A DNA stretch of 53,194 nucleotides from Tetragenococcus muriaticus DSM 15685 (GTDB taxonomy: Bacteria; Bacillota; Bacilli; Lactobacillales; Enterococcaceae). The notes under the pieces are model-generated. The model saw only the letters and a program-made list of their open reading frames with translations, searched no databases and had not been told where the DNA came from. Below are positions 8,943 to 18,195 of the stretch, piece after piece (position 1 is the first letter of the stretch; every line of letters starts with the position of its first letter). A program made the position numbers and the translations under genes. The DNA lies in NCBI RefSeq assembly GCF_000423785.1, contig NZ_AUIQ01000008.1, positions 1-53,194 of the forward strand, in the 5' to 3' direction.

Positions 8943-10478
8943 ATGAATGAGTTAGAAAACCAGAAGAATAAAGGTTTTTTTGGTTGGATTGAACGGGTAG
9001 GTAACAAATTACCTGATCCCGTTGTTTTATTTATTATCTTAGCGGCAATTGTCGTTGTAATATCGGGAATTGCCGGTGCAACGGATTTAAGCGTTGAATA
9101 TTTTGACGCCGCGGAAGGAGAAAATACCACAGTAGAAGCTGTCTCCTTACTATCAGCTGAAGGACTAAATCATATGTTCAATTCGGCTGTAGACAACTTC
9201 ACTGGATTTGCGCCTTTAGGTACAGTACTTGTTACTATGCTTGGGGTTGGTGTTGCAGAGTGGACAGGCCTTATTGCCTCGACATTAAAGCGTCTATTAT
9301 CTAATGTCCCAGCTTTTCTTCTTTCAGCCTCTGTTGTATTTGCAGGAATCATATCAAATATCGCTTCAGATGTCGGCTATATTGTAATTATTCCTTTAGG
9401 CGCACTTATCTTTGCTGGTGCAGGTCGCCATCCGCTTGCTGGTTTAGCAGCTGCTTTTGCCGGGGTATCTGGTGGTTTTTCTGCTAACTTACTAGTAGGT
9501 CCTTTGGATGCTATCGTTGTAGAAATCGCAAATGAAGCATTAAGTTCTGCTGGAATTAACTATGAAATGTCGATTACAGCCAATTGGTACTTCATGGTTG
9601 CTTCTACAATCTTATTAACCATTGTAGGTGCTTTAGTCACTGACAAATTTGTCGAGCCTAGGCTAGGCGAATACAAAGGAGACTATCGCCCTGACTTTGA
9701 ATCCTTATCAAAAGTTGAACTAAAAGGGCTACGCAATGCTTTGATCGTCCTAGTTGTTTATGCAGTTATCATGGGGATCTTGATGTTTCCGCAAGGAGCT
9801 TTATTCAGAAGTTACGATGAAGCCCTTGGTACAGAATCCATCAATAACTTCTTATCAAGTGGCTTACTCTTAGGTATTTTCTTGTTATTCGTTTTGCCTG
9901 GTTTGGCTTACGGTATAACTGTTGGCAAAATTAAAAATTCTTCTGATTTTGTCAAAGGTATGTCCGAATCGATGAGCTCGATGGGGAATTATATCGTGTT
10001 AGCTTTCTTTGCGGGACAGCTAATTAATTATTTCGAATACACTAACTTAGGGACAATTTTAGCAGTTTCAGGTGCTGACTTATTAGAATCTATTCATTTA
10101 ACAGGTTTACCATTAATCTTAGGATTTATTGTCGTATCTGGTTTTATCAATCTGTTTATTGGCTCTGCTTCTGCAAAATGGGCAATCTTAGCTCCAATCT
10201 TTACACCTATGCTTTATAATTTAAATATTGCCCCTGAATTGACATTAATTGCTTATAGGGTTGCTGATTCTTCAACAAACGTTATATCCCCCTTGTTGAA
10301 TTACTTCCCTATGATTTTAATCTTTGCGCAACGTTATGATAAAAAGGCTGGTATTGGAACAATCATATCTACAATGTTAGCTTACTCTATGGCATTCTTA
10401 CTGACTTGGACAATCCTTCTTATCATCTGGTTCTTATTTAGTATTCCATTAGGCCCTGGAGCAGGTCTAACGCTATAA
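8943..10478 (+). CDS. AbgT-family transporter
   Basis: 511 aa, the same length as E. coli AbgT, which imports p-aminobenzoyl-glutamate; other family members export sulfonamides. The N-terminal GWIERVGNKLPDPVVLFIIL is family-typical. Conserved segments include ASDVGYIVIIPLGALIFAGAGRHPLAGLAAAFAGVSGGFSA and FIGSASAKWAILAPIFTPML, with a C-terminal ADSSTNVISPLLNYFPMI. GAGGAGGGA precedes ATG 8943. It is followed by its own terminator. Family membership is secure; the direction and substrate are not. Confidence 0.87.
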   Translation: MNELENQKNKGFFGWIERVGNKLPDPVVLFIILAAIVVVISGIAGATDLSVEYFDAAEGENTTVEAVSLLSAEGLNHMFNSAVDNFTGFAPLGTVLVTMLGVGVAEWTGLIASTLKRLLSNVPAFLLSASVVFAGIISNIASDVGYIVIIPLGALIFAGAGRHPLAGLAAAFAGVSGGFSANLLVGPLDAIVVEIANEALSSAGINYEMSITANWYFMVASTILLTIVGALVTDKFVEPRLGEYKGDYRPDFESLSKVELKGLRNALIVLVVYAVIMGILMFPQGALFRSYDEALGTESINNFLSSGLLLGIFLLFVLPGLAYGITVGKIKNSSDFVKGMSESMSSMGNYIVLAFFAGQLINYFEYTNLGTILAVSGADLLESIHLTGLPLILGFIVVSGFINLFIGSASAKWAILAPIFTPMLYNLNIAPELTLIAYRVADSSTNVISPLLNYFPMILIFAQRYDKKAGIGTIISTMLAYSMAFLLTWTILLIIWFLFSIPLGPGAGLTL

Positions 10479-10505
10479 TCTATTGATAACCTAAAAAATC
10501 TTAAT

Positions 10506-10563
10506 AAAAAGTGCTTTTGCTTTCTGTACCTAAAAACAAGGAAAGTAGAAGCACCTTTTTCTT
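10506..10563 (+). terminator. Terminator after AbgT-family gene
   Basis: gtgcttttgctttc pairs with gaaagtagaagcac (two mismatches) with AAAAA before and CTTTTTC after. A possible upstream GTG start for the next gene falls inside this hairpin, which argues against that start. Confidence 0.85.
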
Positions 10564-10645
10564 ATTTTCCCAGATATTTGATTGCTACATATTCAGCTTT
10601 CAAGTAAAATATATAAGAAATAAAAATTTATGGAGGTCACAAAAC

Positions 10646-11551
10646 TTGAATTATTTTTGGATGATCATTAAGGGAGTTATGATGGGCATTGCAAATATCG
10701 TGCCCGGAGTCAGCGGAGGAACGATGGCTATTTCATTGGGGATTTACGATGATATGATTTATGCCATTTCCCATTTAATCAAAAAATGGAAAAACAGCTT
10801 AAAAATCCTACTTCCACTAGGCATTGGTTTAGCTATTGGTGTTGTCTTTTTTTCCTATGCCATTGAGTTTTTATTAAGCCAATATACGTTACCTACAGCT
10901 CTTGCATTTATAGGCCTTATTCTTGGTGGTCTTCCTATCTTATTCCAAGAATTTCGTGCTGCAATGAAACAAAAACGTGTAAATCTAAACATTACTCATA
11001 TTGTCGTTTTTCTTATTTTTTTTATATTAGTTATAGGAATGTCTTTAATGCAAGAAACTCAAGCTCATTCAGCAGGGCTTGAAGTTAACTTGTCAAATAT
11101 CGTTCTATTATTCTTTATTGGTATTGTTACTTCTGCGACTATGGTTGTGCCTGGAATCAGTGGGTCTCTTATTTTAATGGTTTTTGGTTACTATTACAGT
11201 ATTATTAACACCGTGACAAGTTTCTTTGATGCTCTCCGTATACTCAATTGGGAAAGTCTAATTTATAACGCCAGCCTTTTATTCCCTTTCGGAGTAGGTA
11301 TTTTATTAGGTGTTTTTTTGATTAGTAAAATCATCGAATACTTATTCATTCATTATCCAAGTTTAACTTATAGTGGAATCTTCGGTTTGATTATCGCTTC
11401 TCCATTTGCCATTATTTATAATACAAATGCTCTGGCTGATCTATCCAGTTCTAATGCCATCTCTTTTACAAGTATTGGAATAATATTATTGCTTATCGCT
11501 TTTTATTTAACATATCGTTTAGGCAAAGTTAAACAACCAGATTCAAAATAA
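10646..11551 (+). CDS. DUF368 / PopT-family undecaprenyl phosphate translocase
   Basis: 301 aa with about eight to nine membrane segments. Two inverted-repeat motifs, ANIVPGVSGGTMAISLGIYD near the N-terminus and MVVPGISGSLILMVFGYYY in the second half, are the DUF368 signature. Characterised DUF368 proteins (PopT) recycle undecaprenyl phosphate across the membrane for cell-wall synthesis. The start is TTG 10646, with GGAGGT eight bases upstream; the next in-frame ATG (10661) is too far from it. Monocistronic with a strong terminator. Confidence 0.87.
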   Translation: MNYFWMIIKGVMMGIANIVPGVSGGTMAISLGIYDDMIYAISHLIKKWKNSLKILLPLGIGLAIGVVFFSYAIEFLLSQYTLPTALAFIGLILGGLPILFQEFRAAMKQKRVNLNITHIVVFLIFFILVIGMSLMQETQAHSAGLEVNLSNIVLLFFIGIVTSATMVVPGISGSLILMVFGYYYSIINTVTSFFDALRILNWESLIYNASLLFPFGVGILLGVFLISKIIEYLFIHYPSLTYSGIFGLIIASPFAIIYNTNALADLSSSNAISFTSIGIILLLIAFYLTYRLGKVKQPDSK

Positions 11552-11570
11552 AAATGAAGGTCAACTGCCT

Positions 11571-11613
11571 CAATAAGCCGCCAAGTAGAACAACAATTGG
11601 CGGCTTATTGTTT
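11571..11613 (+). terminator. Terminator after DUF368 gene
   Basis: caataagccgccaa pairs with ttggcggcttattg in a 14-base perfect stem with a 12-base loop, followed by TTT. Confidence 0.9.
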
Positions 11614-11670
11614 AAGCTGATTTCAAACTTTTATGAACGAACTTTTCTTTAAACAAGATCATTTGGATTA

Positions 11671-11685
11671 TTGAAAGCGTTCTAT
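11671..11685 (+). promoter_or_regulatory. cre-like CcpA site
   Basis: TTGAAAGCGTTCTAT matches the cre pattern WTGNAANCGNWNNCW except at the penultimate position. It overlaps an AT-rich promoter-like stretch (TATTAT) about 115 bases before the next start, so glucose repression of the small membrane protein gene is possible. Confidence 0.4.
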
Positions 11686-11800
11686 TATACTTAAGTTAAA
11701 TAAAAACAATTTAATGCTTATAACCTTTCCAGCTTTATTCAAACGTAGTCATTCTTTTTTCATTTTCGTTTTATATCAAAACAAGAAAGGGGCTTCTTGG

Positions 11801-12331
11801 ATGGATTATCTAAGAGACATCGCTACCTCAGTTGTTATTTATAGCTTTTTTGCATTTGTGTGGTTTGGTTGGGCATTAGAAGGTCCTAAAAGAAGTTGGA
11901 AGAAGTATTTAGTTATTGCTTGTACGACTTCTTTTTTACTAGGCGTATTAGGCATCTATCTCATTTTTAACTATCAAGACGAAGCTAGCGTATTAACAGC
12001 AAATGGTCTATCCACATGGTATTATATTATCGTCATTATTGAATTCTTCATTGGTGGCATCGGTGCTCATCTATTATACAACAAGAAATTAGATAGTTAC
12101 ATTTCTCCATGGATTTGTCTGATTGTAGGAATCCATTTCTCTCCTTTGGCTTTTATCTTCCAAGAACCTACGATGCATCTCTTAGCCCTTTTATTTGTCG
12201 CGACATCAATTGTCACGATTAAACGTATGAAAGTTATTTCTTACCGAGCAAGTGCAATTACTGGATTAGGAGCCGGTAGTATACTTTTATGCTTTGCCTT
12301 ATTTAACATTATCAGACTCTTCATTGCTTAA
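11801..12331 (+). CDS. Uncharacterised multi-pass membrane protein
   Basis: 176 aa. I do not recognise the family. About six hydrophobic segments are visible, starting with a TSVVIYSFFAFVWFGWALEG helix, then a GPKRSWKKY basic loop, paired central helices separated by SYISPW, a short KRMK loop and a final TGLGAGSILLCFALFNIIRLF helix. The layout resembles small integral proteins of unknown role in lactic acid bacteria. ATG 11801 has GAAAGGGG upstream; a longer reading from 11714 has no binding site. Convergent with the GIY-YIG gene 13 bases away. Base use is like its neighbours. Confidence 0.6.
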   Translation: MDYLRDIATSVVIYSFFAFVWFGWALEGPKRSWKKYLVIACTTSFLLGVLGIYLIFNYQDEASVLTANGLSTWYYIIVIIEFFIGGIGAHLLYNKKLDSYISPWICLIVGIHFSPLAFIFQEPTMHLLALLFVATSIVTIKRMKVISYRASAITGLGAGSILLCFALFNIIRLFIA

Positions 12332-12344
12332 ACAAAACTTACTC

Positions 12345-12740
12345 TTAAAGTTGACTTTCATTTAACGAATAAAATAAATGAGAAAGGCAGTGACAATCAG
12401 ACGAGCCAAACCCTTTTGCTGGAATAATTCCACCATTTTTTTCTTGCAGGCGGGCAAAAAGCTGGCATTCACCTTCTTCACCTAAAAACGTTTGGACTTC
12501 TTCTATATGCAAATAAGGACGTAAATAATCTAAATGCCAGCGTTTCTTTTTCTCTACTTGAATATGTCTATTTATTCTCGCTTGGATATTTCGTTTGGCA
12601 CTTCCTACGTAAACATAGTATCCTCTTGCAAAAGTAAACTCTCCTAGTTTCCCTATTTGAATATTTTTTTCTTCCTGCAAAAAGCCTTTTACTGCGTAAA
12701 GGGTATGCTCTCCTTGAATTGTTTTTTTCATTTTTTTCAT
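12345..12740 (-). CDS. GIY-YIG (DUF123) family protein
   Basis: 131 aa. The GIY-YIG core reads as GYYVYVGSAKRNIQARINRH (about 40-59), followed by KKRWHLDYLRPYL and a C-terminal SSDCHCLSHLFY. This is the DUF123 subgroup, which occurs alone or fused to endonuclease III in other organisms. A nuclease role is likely from the fold but not shown. The tyrosine pair, Arg and His of the core are present. Two near starts exist (ATG 12740 and 12731) with no clear ribosome binding site, so the N-terminus is uncertain by three residues. Confidence 0.8.
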   Translation of the reverse strand: MKKMKKTIQGEHTLYAVKGFLQEEKNIQIGKLGEFTFARGYYVYVGSAKRNIQARINRHIQVEKKKRWHLDYLRPYLHIEEVQTFLGEEGECQLFARLQEKNGGIIPAKGFGSSDCHCLSHLFYSLNESQL

Positions 12741-12912
12741 CTCTTTTTTTAGTCTTAAAATATGAATTAAAATAACGGAAATGATTGATAAAATTTATCT
12801 TTCGATCAAATTACATTTTTTATTAATATTCTCCACACAAACTTATACTCTTCCTTTATTCTATGATAAACTAGCATGAAAGTATAAACAATTTGAAGGA
12901 GCCATTTTTTCA

Positions 12913-15501
12913 ATGATCAAAGATTTTTTTCAAAAAAATAAATATTATATGATTGCCAGTTTCTTTATACCTGCAATCATAATGGCTATTATTTATCTAA
13001 CGATCGGTATTTATCCAGGAAGTGAACGCACTCTACTAGCTAGTGATGCTTTCTCACAATTTTCCAATTTTCATGCAAGCTTTCGTAATGCTTTATTTGG
13101 CGAACAAAGTTTCCTTTACACTTGGAATGCTTCTTTAGGATTAAACTATCTTTCTTTAATCTCCTATTATTTGGGTGGTTTTTTTACCCCCCTTGTTCTA
13201 TTTTTTCCTAATCAATTGATGCCAGATGCCTTGTACTTTTTAACATTAGTAAAGATCGGTAGTGCAGGGCTAAGTTTTTGGTTCTATGCTAAACATATTT
13301 TTCATATCTCTAAGAAAAGTCATATAACCTTAGCTATCTGTTATGCTCTAATGTCTTTTATTACCGCTCAGTCTGAACTAATTATGTGGTTAGATGCTTA
13401 TGTCTACTTACCTTTAATTATCTGGGGGATCGACCGTATCATACAAAAAGGGAAACCGAAGCTTTTATTTATTAGTTATTTTATGCTGTTTTTCACTAGT
13501 TTTTACCTAGGCTTTATGGTCGGCGTTTTTTCAGTTCTTTACTTTTTTGTCCAATTATTTAGAAATTGGCAAGAAAATAAAAAACGGATTCTTCCTTATT
13601 TTGTTACTTCTTTTTTAGCTGGTGGTGCTTCAATGATTATCATCTTGCCAGCACTGTTAGATTTACGTTCTAACGGGGAAGAATTAACACAAATTACCAA
13701 TCTTAAAACAGATGCAACTGGCCCTTTGGATTTTTTCATTAAAAATATGATCGGGGTTTATGATACGACGAAATACGGTTCCATTCCTTTTATTTATATC
13801 GGTTTATTGCCCCTTGCTTTTTTTGTTTTTTATTTCATTATTAAAGAAATTCCATGGAAAGAAAAACTTCTGTACGCTTTATTAATCGCTCTGTTGCTAG
13901 GAAGCTTTTATTTTGTTCCTTTAAACTTATTCTGGCATGGCATGCATGCTCCGAATATGTTTTTATTCCGATATGCTTTTTTTCTCTCTTTTACTATTAT
14001 AATGTTGGCTGGTTTTGGTTGGGAAAAATTAAATCCAGCCAATGAAAAACGTCTCCTTTTTTCCTTTGTTTTTTTAGCTGTAACTTTTTCGCTAACCTAT
14101 CTTTTAGTTCATAACACAAAGGACTACTTAGAACCGATCTCTCTTATTTTAAGTTTAGCTTTTTTAGCTGTTTATTTCATTATCTTTTTTTCATTTTACA
14201 AAAAACAATTTACACTTAAACAAACCGTTGTATTTTTATTATTGTTCATAACAGTAGAGATGGCTGTCAACACCAATAGTATGTTACGAGGAATCTTAGA
14301 TGAATGGAATTATCCTTCTCGAAGTTTGTATACTGAACCCTACCCTGCCATTAATGAACTCGTTGAACAAACAAAAGAAGAGAATAATACGTTTTATCGT
14401 TTAGAAAACTTAGATCCTGTTTCTGCTAATGATAGTTTTAATTACGGTTATAGTGGTATTAGCATGTTTTCATCTATCCGCAACCGTAATGCTTCTAATT
14501 ATATGAACATGCTCGGCTTTCGATCCAGAGGAACAAGTTTAAATGTACGTTATCCTAATAATACTTTACTGATGGACAGCTTGATGGCAGTCAAATATAA
14601 CCTAACCGAACAACCGATAAACAAATATGGATTCAGCCAAAAAAATACGAATGACGACTATCAACTTTATGAAAATCAAAACGCATTACCTTTAGGTTTC
14701 TTAACCGATCCTGCCATTGATCAAGTAACGCAAGTCCCTAATGATAATTTATCCAACCAGACAAATTTAATGAATCAATTAGCAGGAACACAAGAAACAT
14801 TCTTCACATTTCGACCTATCACTGTAATTGGATTAAATAATGTAACGATCGAAAATCAAGGAGCACATACAAATTACAGTGAAGAAGAAGAAAATATCGC
14901 CAAAGAGATTACTTGGGAAGTCACCGTACCTGAAAATTCGCAGGCTTATCTCAGTCTATTTCCTACCAATTTTGCTGAATTAGAAAACTCCACAGTAACA
15001 ATTACTGTGGATGGACAACAACGGGAAAGCCAAATTAATACGAATGGACAATATTACGATTTAGGATTTTATAATCAAGCACAAACCATTGAATTTACTG
15101 CAAGTTTTTATGGCACGGAAGATATTTCTTTCCAAAATCCACAAGTAGTTACTTTAGACACTGATGCATTACAAGAAAGTGTCGATACAATCCAAGAAAA
15201 TGGCGTCGAAATGCAAACAGGAAACCGTAGCGCTCAGGCTGAAGTGACAACAAATACAGACCAAACATTAATAACCACTATTCCTTATGATGGAGGGTGG
15301 CACGCCAAAATAGACGGACATGATGTAGCTGTCAATTCCTTCCAAGACGCATTTGTTAGTTTAGAAGTACCAGAAGGAAAACATACAATCGAGTTAAGTT
15401 ATCGTCCACAAGGTTTTCTTCCAGGAGTCGGCGCATTTGTTATCTGCATAACTCTATTTGTTGGTTTTGATTGGTATTACGAGAAAAAAAGATGGCCATA
15501 G
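12913..15501 (+). CDS. YfhO-family membrane protein
   Basis: 862 aa. The first ~430 residues hold about 12 membrane helices, beginning with SFFIPAIIMAIIYLTIGIYPG and the LLASDAFSQFSNFHASFRNALFG loop typical of YfhO. The next ~400 residues form a large extracytoplasmic domain ending in SYRPQGFLPGVGAFV, and a final membrane helix closes the protein. YfhO proteins are GT-C-like enzymes; Bacillus and Listeria members glycosylate lipoteichoic acid, so a role in teichoic-acid decoration is probable. GAAGGAG precedes ATG 12913. Single-gene unit. Confidence 0.87.
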   Translation: MIKDFFQKNKYYMIASFFIPAIIMAIIYLTIGIYPGSERTLLASDAFSQFSNFHASFRNALFGEQSFLYTWNASLGLNYLSLISYYLGGFFTPLVLFFPNQLMPDALYFLTLVKIGSAGLSFWFYAKHIFHISKKSHITLAICYALMSFITAQSELIMWLDAYVYLPLIIWGIDRIIQKGKPKLLFISYFMLFFTSFYLGFMVGVFSVLYFFVQLFRNWQENKKRILPYFVTSFLAGGASMIIILPALLDLRSNGEELTQITNLKTDATGPLDFFIKNMIGVYDTTKYGSIPFIYIGLLPLAFFVFYFIIKEIPWKEKLLYALLIALLLGSFYFVPLNLFWHGMHAPNMFLFRYAFFLSFTIIMLAGFGWEKLNPANEKRLLFSFVFLAVTFSLTYLLVHNTKDYLEPISLILSLAFLAVYFIIFFSFYKKQFTLKQTVVFLLLFITVEMAVNTNSMLRGILDEWNYPSRSLYTEPYPAINELVEQTKEENNTFYRLENLDPVSANDSFNYGYSGISMFSSIRNRNASNYMNMLGFRSRGTSLNVRYPNNTLLMDSLMAVKYNLTEQPINKYGFSQKNTNDDYQLYENQNALPLGFLTDPAIDQVTQVPNDNLSNQTNLMNQLAGTQETFFTFRPITVIGLNNVTIENQGAHTNYSEEEENIAKEITWEVTVPENSQAYLSLFPTNFAELENSTVTITVDGQQRESQINTNGQYYDLGFYNQAQTIEFTASFYGTEDISFQNPQVVTLDTDALQESVDTIQENGVEMQTGNRSAQAEVTTNTDQTLITTIPYDGGWHAKIDGHDVAVNSFQDAFVSLEVPEGKHTIELSYRPQGFLPGVGAFVICITLFVGFDWYYEKKRWP

Positions 15502-15543
15502 GATTAGCTCAGCGATGTATTCTCTGCGTTCTCATTAAACTCG

Positions 15544-15587
15544 AAAAACCCAGTGGGCTATCAATATAGATAGCCCACTGGGTTTTT
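15544..15587. terminator. Bidirectional terminator, yfhO/truA
   Basis: aaaaacccagtgggctatc pairs perfectly with gatagcccactgggttttt around a six-base loop. It lies between the convergent YfhO-family gene and truA. Confidence 0.93.
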
Positions 15588-15613
15588 AAATACTCCCTTA
15601 ATTATCGAATGCT

Positions 15614-16354
15614 TTAATATTTCACTTCTTTTAAATACAACCCTTCCGGATGGGCGGTAGGTCCAGCCGCATTACGATCACGAGCGACAATAATTTGTGA
15701 GATCGCATCCTGTGAAATTCGGCCATTTCCAATTTTTAATAAAGTTCCCACCATAATACGTACCATATTATATAAAAAACCATCGCCACGGAAAGTAAAT
15801 ATCAATTCATCTCTGTTTTCATTCATCTCCATAGTTGCTTCGTAGATGGTTCGTGTTTTACTTTTAACTGCACTTTTCCCTGAACAAAACGAAGTAAAAT
15901 CATGCGTACCCAAAAAATCAGGGAGCGCTCTCTTTATTTTCTCTACATCCAATTCATAAGGATAATAACTACTATAAAAACGTCGAAAAGGACTACGCGG
16001 CTTACCAATATCCACCCGAAATTCATACGTTTTTTCTTTGGCCTGATAGCGAGAATGAAAACTATCCGCGACAAGTTCTACTTTTCTTACTGCAATATCT
16101 GCAGGAGTTTGTGTATCTAAAGCAAAACGCAATTTTTCTGATGCACGTTCAAAAGGCCAGACAAAATCAATCACCTGCCCTAAAGCATGGACCCCAGCAT
16201 CTGTTCTTCCTGAACCATGAATTTTAATCGTTTGATTCGCAATTTTAGAAAGTGTTTTTTCTATCTCATCTTGAACCGTGCGCCCGTTTATTTGGCTTTG
16301 AAAGCCACTAAAGTTTGTACCATCATAAGCAATAATCGCTTTATATCGAACCAT
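15614..16354 (-). CDS. truA: tRNA pseudouridine(38-40) synthase TruA
   Basis: 246 aa. It isomerises uridines 38-40 of the tRNA anticodon arm. The catalytic aspartate is Asp52 in GSGRTDAGVHALGQ. Other family blocks are YDGTNFSGFQSQ at the N-terminus, FTFRGDGFLYNMVRIMVGTLLKIG, and a C-terminal AHPEGLYLKEV. AGAGGAG precedes ATG 16354. It sits downstream of ecfT, the usual Firmicutes order, but a terminator hairpin separates them here. Confidence 0.96.
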   Translation of the reverse strand: MVRYKAIIAYDGTNFSGFQSQINGRTVQDEIEKTLSKIANQTIKIHGSGRTDAGVHALGQVIDFVWPFERASEKLRFALDTQTPADIAVRKVELVADSFHSRYQAKEKTYEFRVDIGKPRSPFRRFYSSYYPYELDVEKIKRALPDFLGTHDFTSFCSGKSAVKSKTRTIYEATMEMNENRDELIFTFRGDGFLYNMVRIMVGTLLKIGNGRISQDAISQIIVARDRNAAGPTAHPEGLYLKEVKY

Positions 16355-16373
16355 TTTTTCTCTCCTCTTTCAC

Positions 16374-16421
16374 AAAAAAAGAGACAATAAAAGGAGAAAT
16401 TAACTTTTGTTGTCTCTTTTT
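16374..16421. terminator. Terminator between ecfT and truA
   Basis: aaaaagagacaa pairs with ttgtctcttttt; A and T runs flank both sides. On the minus strand it lies 20 bases before truA, so it may act as an attenuator within the ecfA1-ecfA2-ecfT-truA run. Confidence 0.75.
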
Positions 16422-16428
16422 CTTAAAT

Positions 16429-16528
16429 TAAGCACGTAATATTAGCAAACTTATGTGCTTATCATGGGTTAAGCACACTAGTTTAGCTTTCTTATGAGGT
16501 TATTTCCATTTTAGCACACTGGTTTATT
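16429..16528 (-). repeat. Repeated TTAAGCAC elements with alternative hairpins
   Basis: taagcac (16429-16435), tgtgctta (16454-16461) and taagcaca (16470-16477) can form two mutually exclusive stems. A related pair of blocks, ttaagcacactagtttag (16469-16486) and ttttagcacactggttta (16511-16528), repeats nearby. They lie in the ecfT-truA gap just upstream of the terminator at 16374-16421 in the direction of transcription. Confidence 0.45.
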
Positions 16529-16540
16529 TTGCCTTCTTTT

Positions 16541-17338
16541 TTAAGCTCTTAAATAAATTAATACGATCGTTAAAATGGCGTAAGCACAAATAGAAACGGT
16601 ATCCTTTTTATGCCAATGTAGTACACGGTATTTCGTACGTCCTTCGCCACCTTGATAACCCCGAGCTTCCATTGCTGTTGCTAAGTCATCTGCACGATTA
16701 AAACTAGAAACAAACAAAGGAATTAATAACGGTATCACTGCTTTCATTTTTTGAATTAAGTTGCCTTCACTAAAATCAACTCCACGTGCTCGTTGTGCAT
16801 TCATAATTTTTTCCGTTTCATCCATTAATGTTGGCACAAAACGCAAAGCAATAGACAACATTAAAGAAATTTCATGAACAGGAAAATGGACCACATTTAA
16901 AGGACGTAAAATAAACTCAATAGCATCTGATAGTTCCAAAGGAGGCGTCGTTAACGTTAATAAAGTAGACATAAATATAATTAATACAAAACGACAGAAG
17001 ATAAAGATCCCATTTTGCACACCATATTCTGTAATCTGAAAAACGCCCCACTCCCAGTAAACTTGACCACCAGAGGTAAACAAGACTTGCAAAGCGACAG
17101 TAAACAGTATCAGCCAAAGTAAAGGGCGAACACCACGTAAGAAATAACCAAAATCGACTTTTGATAAATAAACACAAAAAAGAGTAAATAACCCTAAGAG
17201 TAGATAACTTTGCCAATTATTAGCGAAGAAGATAATCCCAATAAAGTAAAAACTAGTAAGTAATTTTGCTCGCGGATCCAACCGATGAATTAGGGAATTT
17301 CCAGGGATATATCGTCCAAGAATCAACTTATTCATCAT
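16541..17338 (-). CDS. ecfT: ECF transporter transmembrane component EcfT
   Basis: 265 aa. It couples the two ATPases to interchangeable vitamin-binding S-components. About five to six membrane segments are followed by the two coupling-helix motifs containing Ala-Arg-Gly: [10 protein letters not shown] and [13 protein letters not shown] 17338 overlaps the ecfA2 stop as ATGA, with AGGAGG nine bases upstream in the ecfA2 end. This is a shared (group II) energising module, so its substrates depend on S-components encoded elsewhere, such as the damaged one at 33760-34287. Confidence 0.95.
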   Translation of the reverse strand: MMNKLILGRYIPGNSLIHRLDPRAKLLTSFYFIGIIFFANNWQSYLLLGLFTLFCVYLSKVDFGYFLRGVRPLLWLILFTVALQVLFTSGGQVYWEWGVFQITEYGVQNGIFIFCRFVLIIFMSTLLTLTTPPLELSDAIEFILRPLNVVHFPVHEISLMLSIALRFVPTLMDETEKIMNAQRARGVDFSEGNLIQKMKAVIPLLIPLFVSSFNRADDLATAMEARGYQGGEGRTKYRVLHWHKKDTVSICAYAILTIVLIYLRA

Positions 17339-18195
17339 AACAAGTTTCCTCCTCTTGCCACTAATTCATCAGCTAATTCATTTGCTGTAAGAGGCAACTT
17401 TTTAAAAGTCATCCCCTTTTTTTCTAAACGTTTAGCAAAAGCTGCTGCAGTAGGAACCCCCAATTGTTTTTCTTGTAACCATTGAACATCCTGAAAAACT
17501 TCTTCAGGCACGCCATCTTTGACTAGCTTACCTTTTTCCAAAACATAAACATAATCTGCATGATTAGCTACATCATCCATTAGATGAGTAACCAACACAA
17601 TCGTCATGTGTTTTGTCTGATGCAATTTTTCAAAAATAGCCATCATTTCCCTGCGTCCTTGAGGGTCAAGTCCTGCTGTTGGTTCATCTAACACTAAAAC
17701 TTCCGGTTCCATTGCCAAAACTCCAGCAATAGCTACTCGACGCATTTGACCACCTGACAGATCAAAAGGAGAACGCTCTAAATAACTTTCATCCAATCCT
17801 ACTAACGTTAAATATTCTTTGGCTAATTCTAATGCATTTTCTTCTGATACACCAAAATTCTTAGGACCAAAAGCAATATCTTTTCCTACCGTTTCTTCAA
17901 ACAGCTGTGATTCAGGGAACTGAAAAACAATTCCAACTTTTTTTCGAATAGGCTTTAAATTTTTATTATTCGTTTCTGAAGTGATCGTTCTTTCGCCAAT
18001 TTTTACATTGCCAGAAGTTGGTTTTAATAAAGCATTTAAGTGTTGTAAAATTGTTGATTTTCCACTTCCAGTGTGACCGACTAAAGCATTATATGTTCCT
18101 TCTTTAACTGTCATATCGATATTATATAAAACGCGTTGCTCAAATGGTGAACCAGGTTGATAGGTGAAATTCACTTGTTCAAAATCGATGTCCAT
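17335..18195 (-). CDS. ecfA2: ECF transporter ATPase EcfA2
   Basis: 286 aa ABC ATPase. Walker A is GHTGSGKST, the signature is [13 protein letters not shown], Walker B is [15 protein letters not shown], and the switch histidine is in VTHLMDD. The C-terminal extension ([14 protein letters not shown]) is typical of ECF ATPases. It overlaps the 3' end of ecfA1 by 25 bases and ecfT by four, indicating tight translational coupling. Confidence 0.95.
   Translation of the reverse strand: MDIDFEQVNFTYQPGSPFEQRVLYNIDMTVKEGTYNALVGHTGSGKSTILQHLNALLKPTSGNVKIGERTITSETNNKNLKPIRKKVGIVFQFPESQLFEETVGKDIAFGPKNFGVSEENALELAKEYLTLVGLDESYLERSPFDLSGGQMRRVAIAGVLAMEPEVLVLDEPTAGLDPQGRREMMAIFEKLHQTKHMTIVLVTHLMDDVANHADYVYVLEKGKLVKDGVPEEVFQDVQWLQEKQLGVPTAAAFAKRLEKKGMTFKKLPLTANELADELVARGGNLL

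Noticed and set aside
10511-10645. N-terminal extension of the DUF368 protein
   Set aside because: It lies in the preceding gene's terminator hairpin; TTG 10646 has the only good Shine-Dalgarno sequence.
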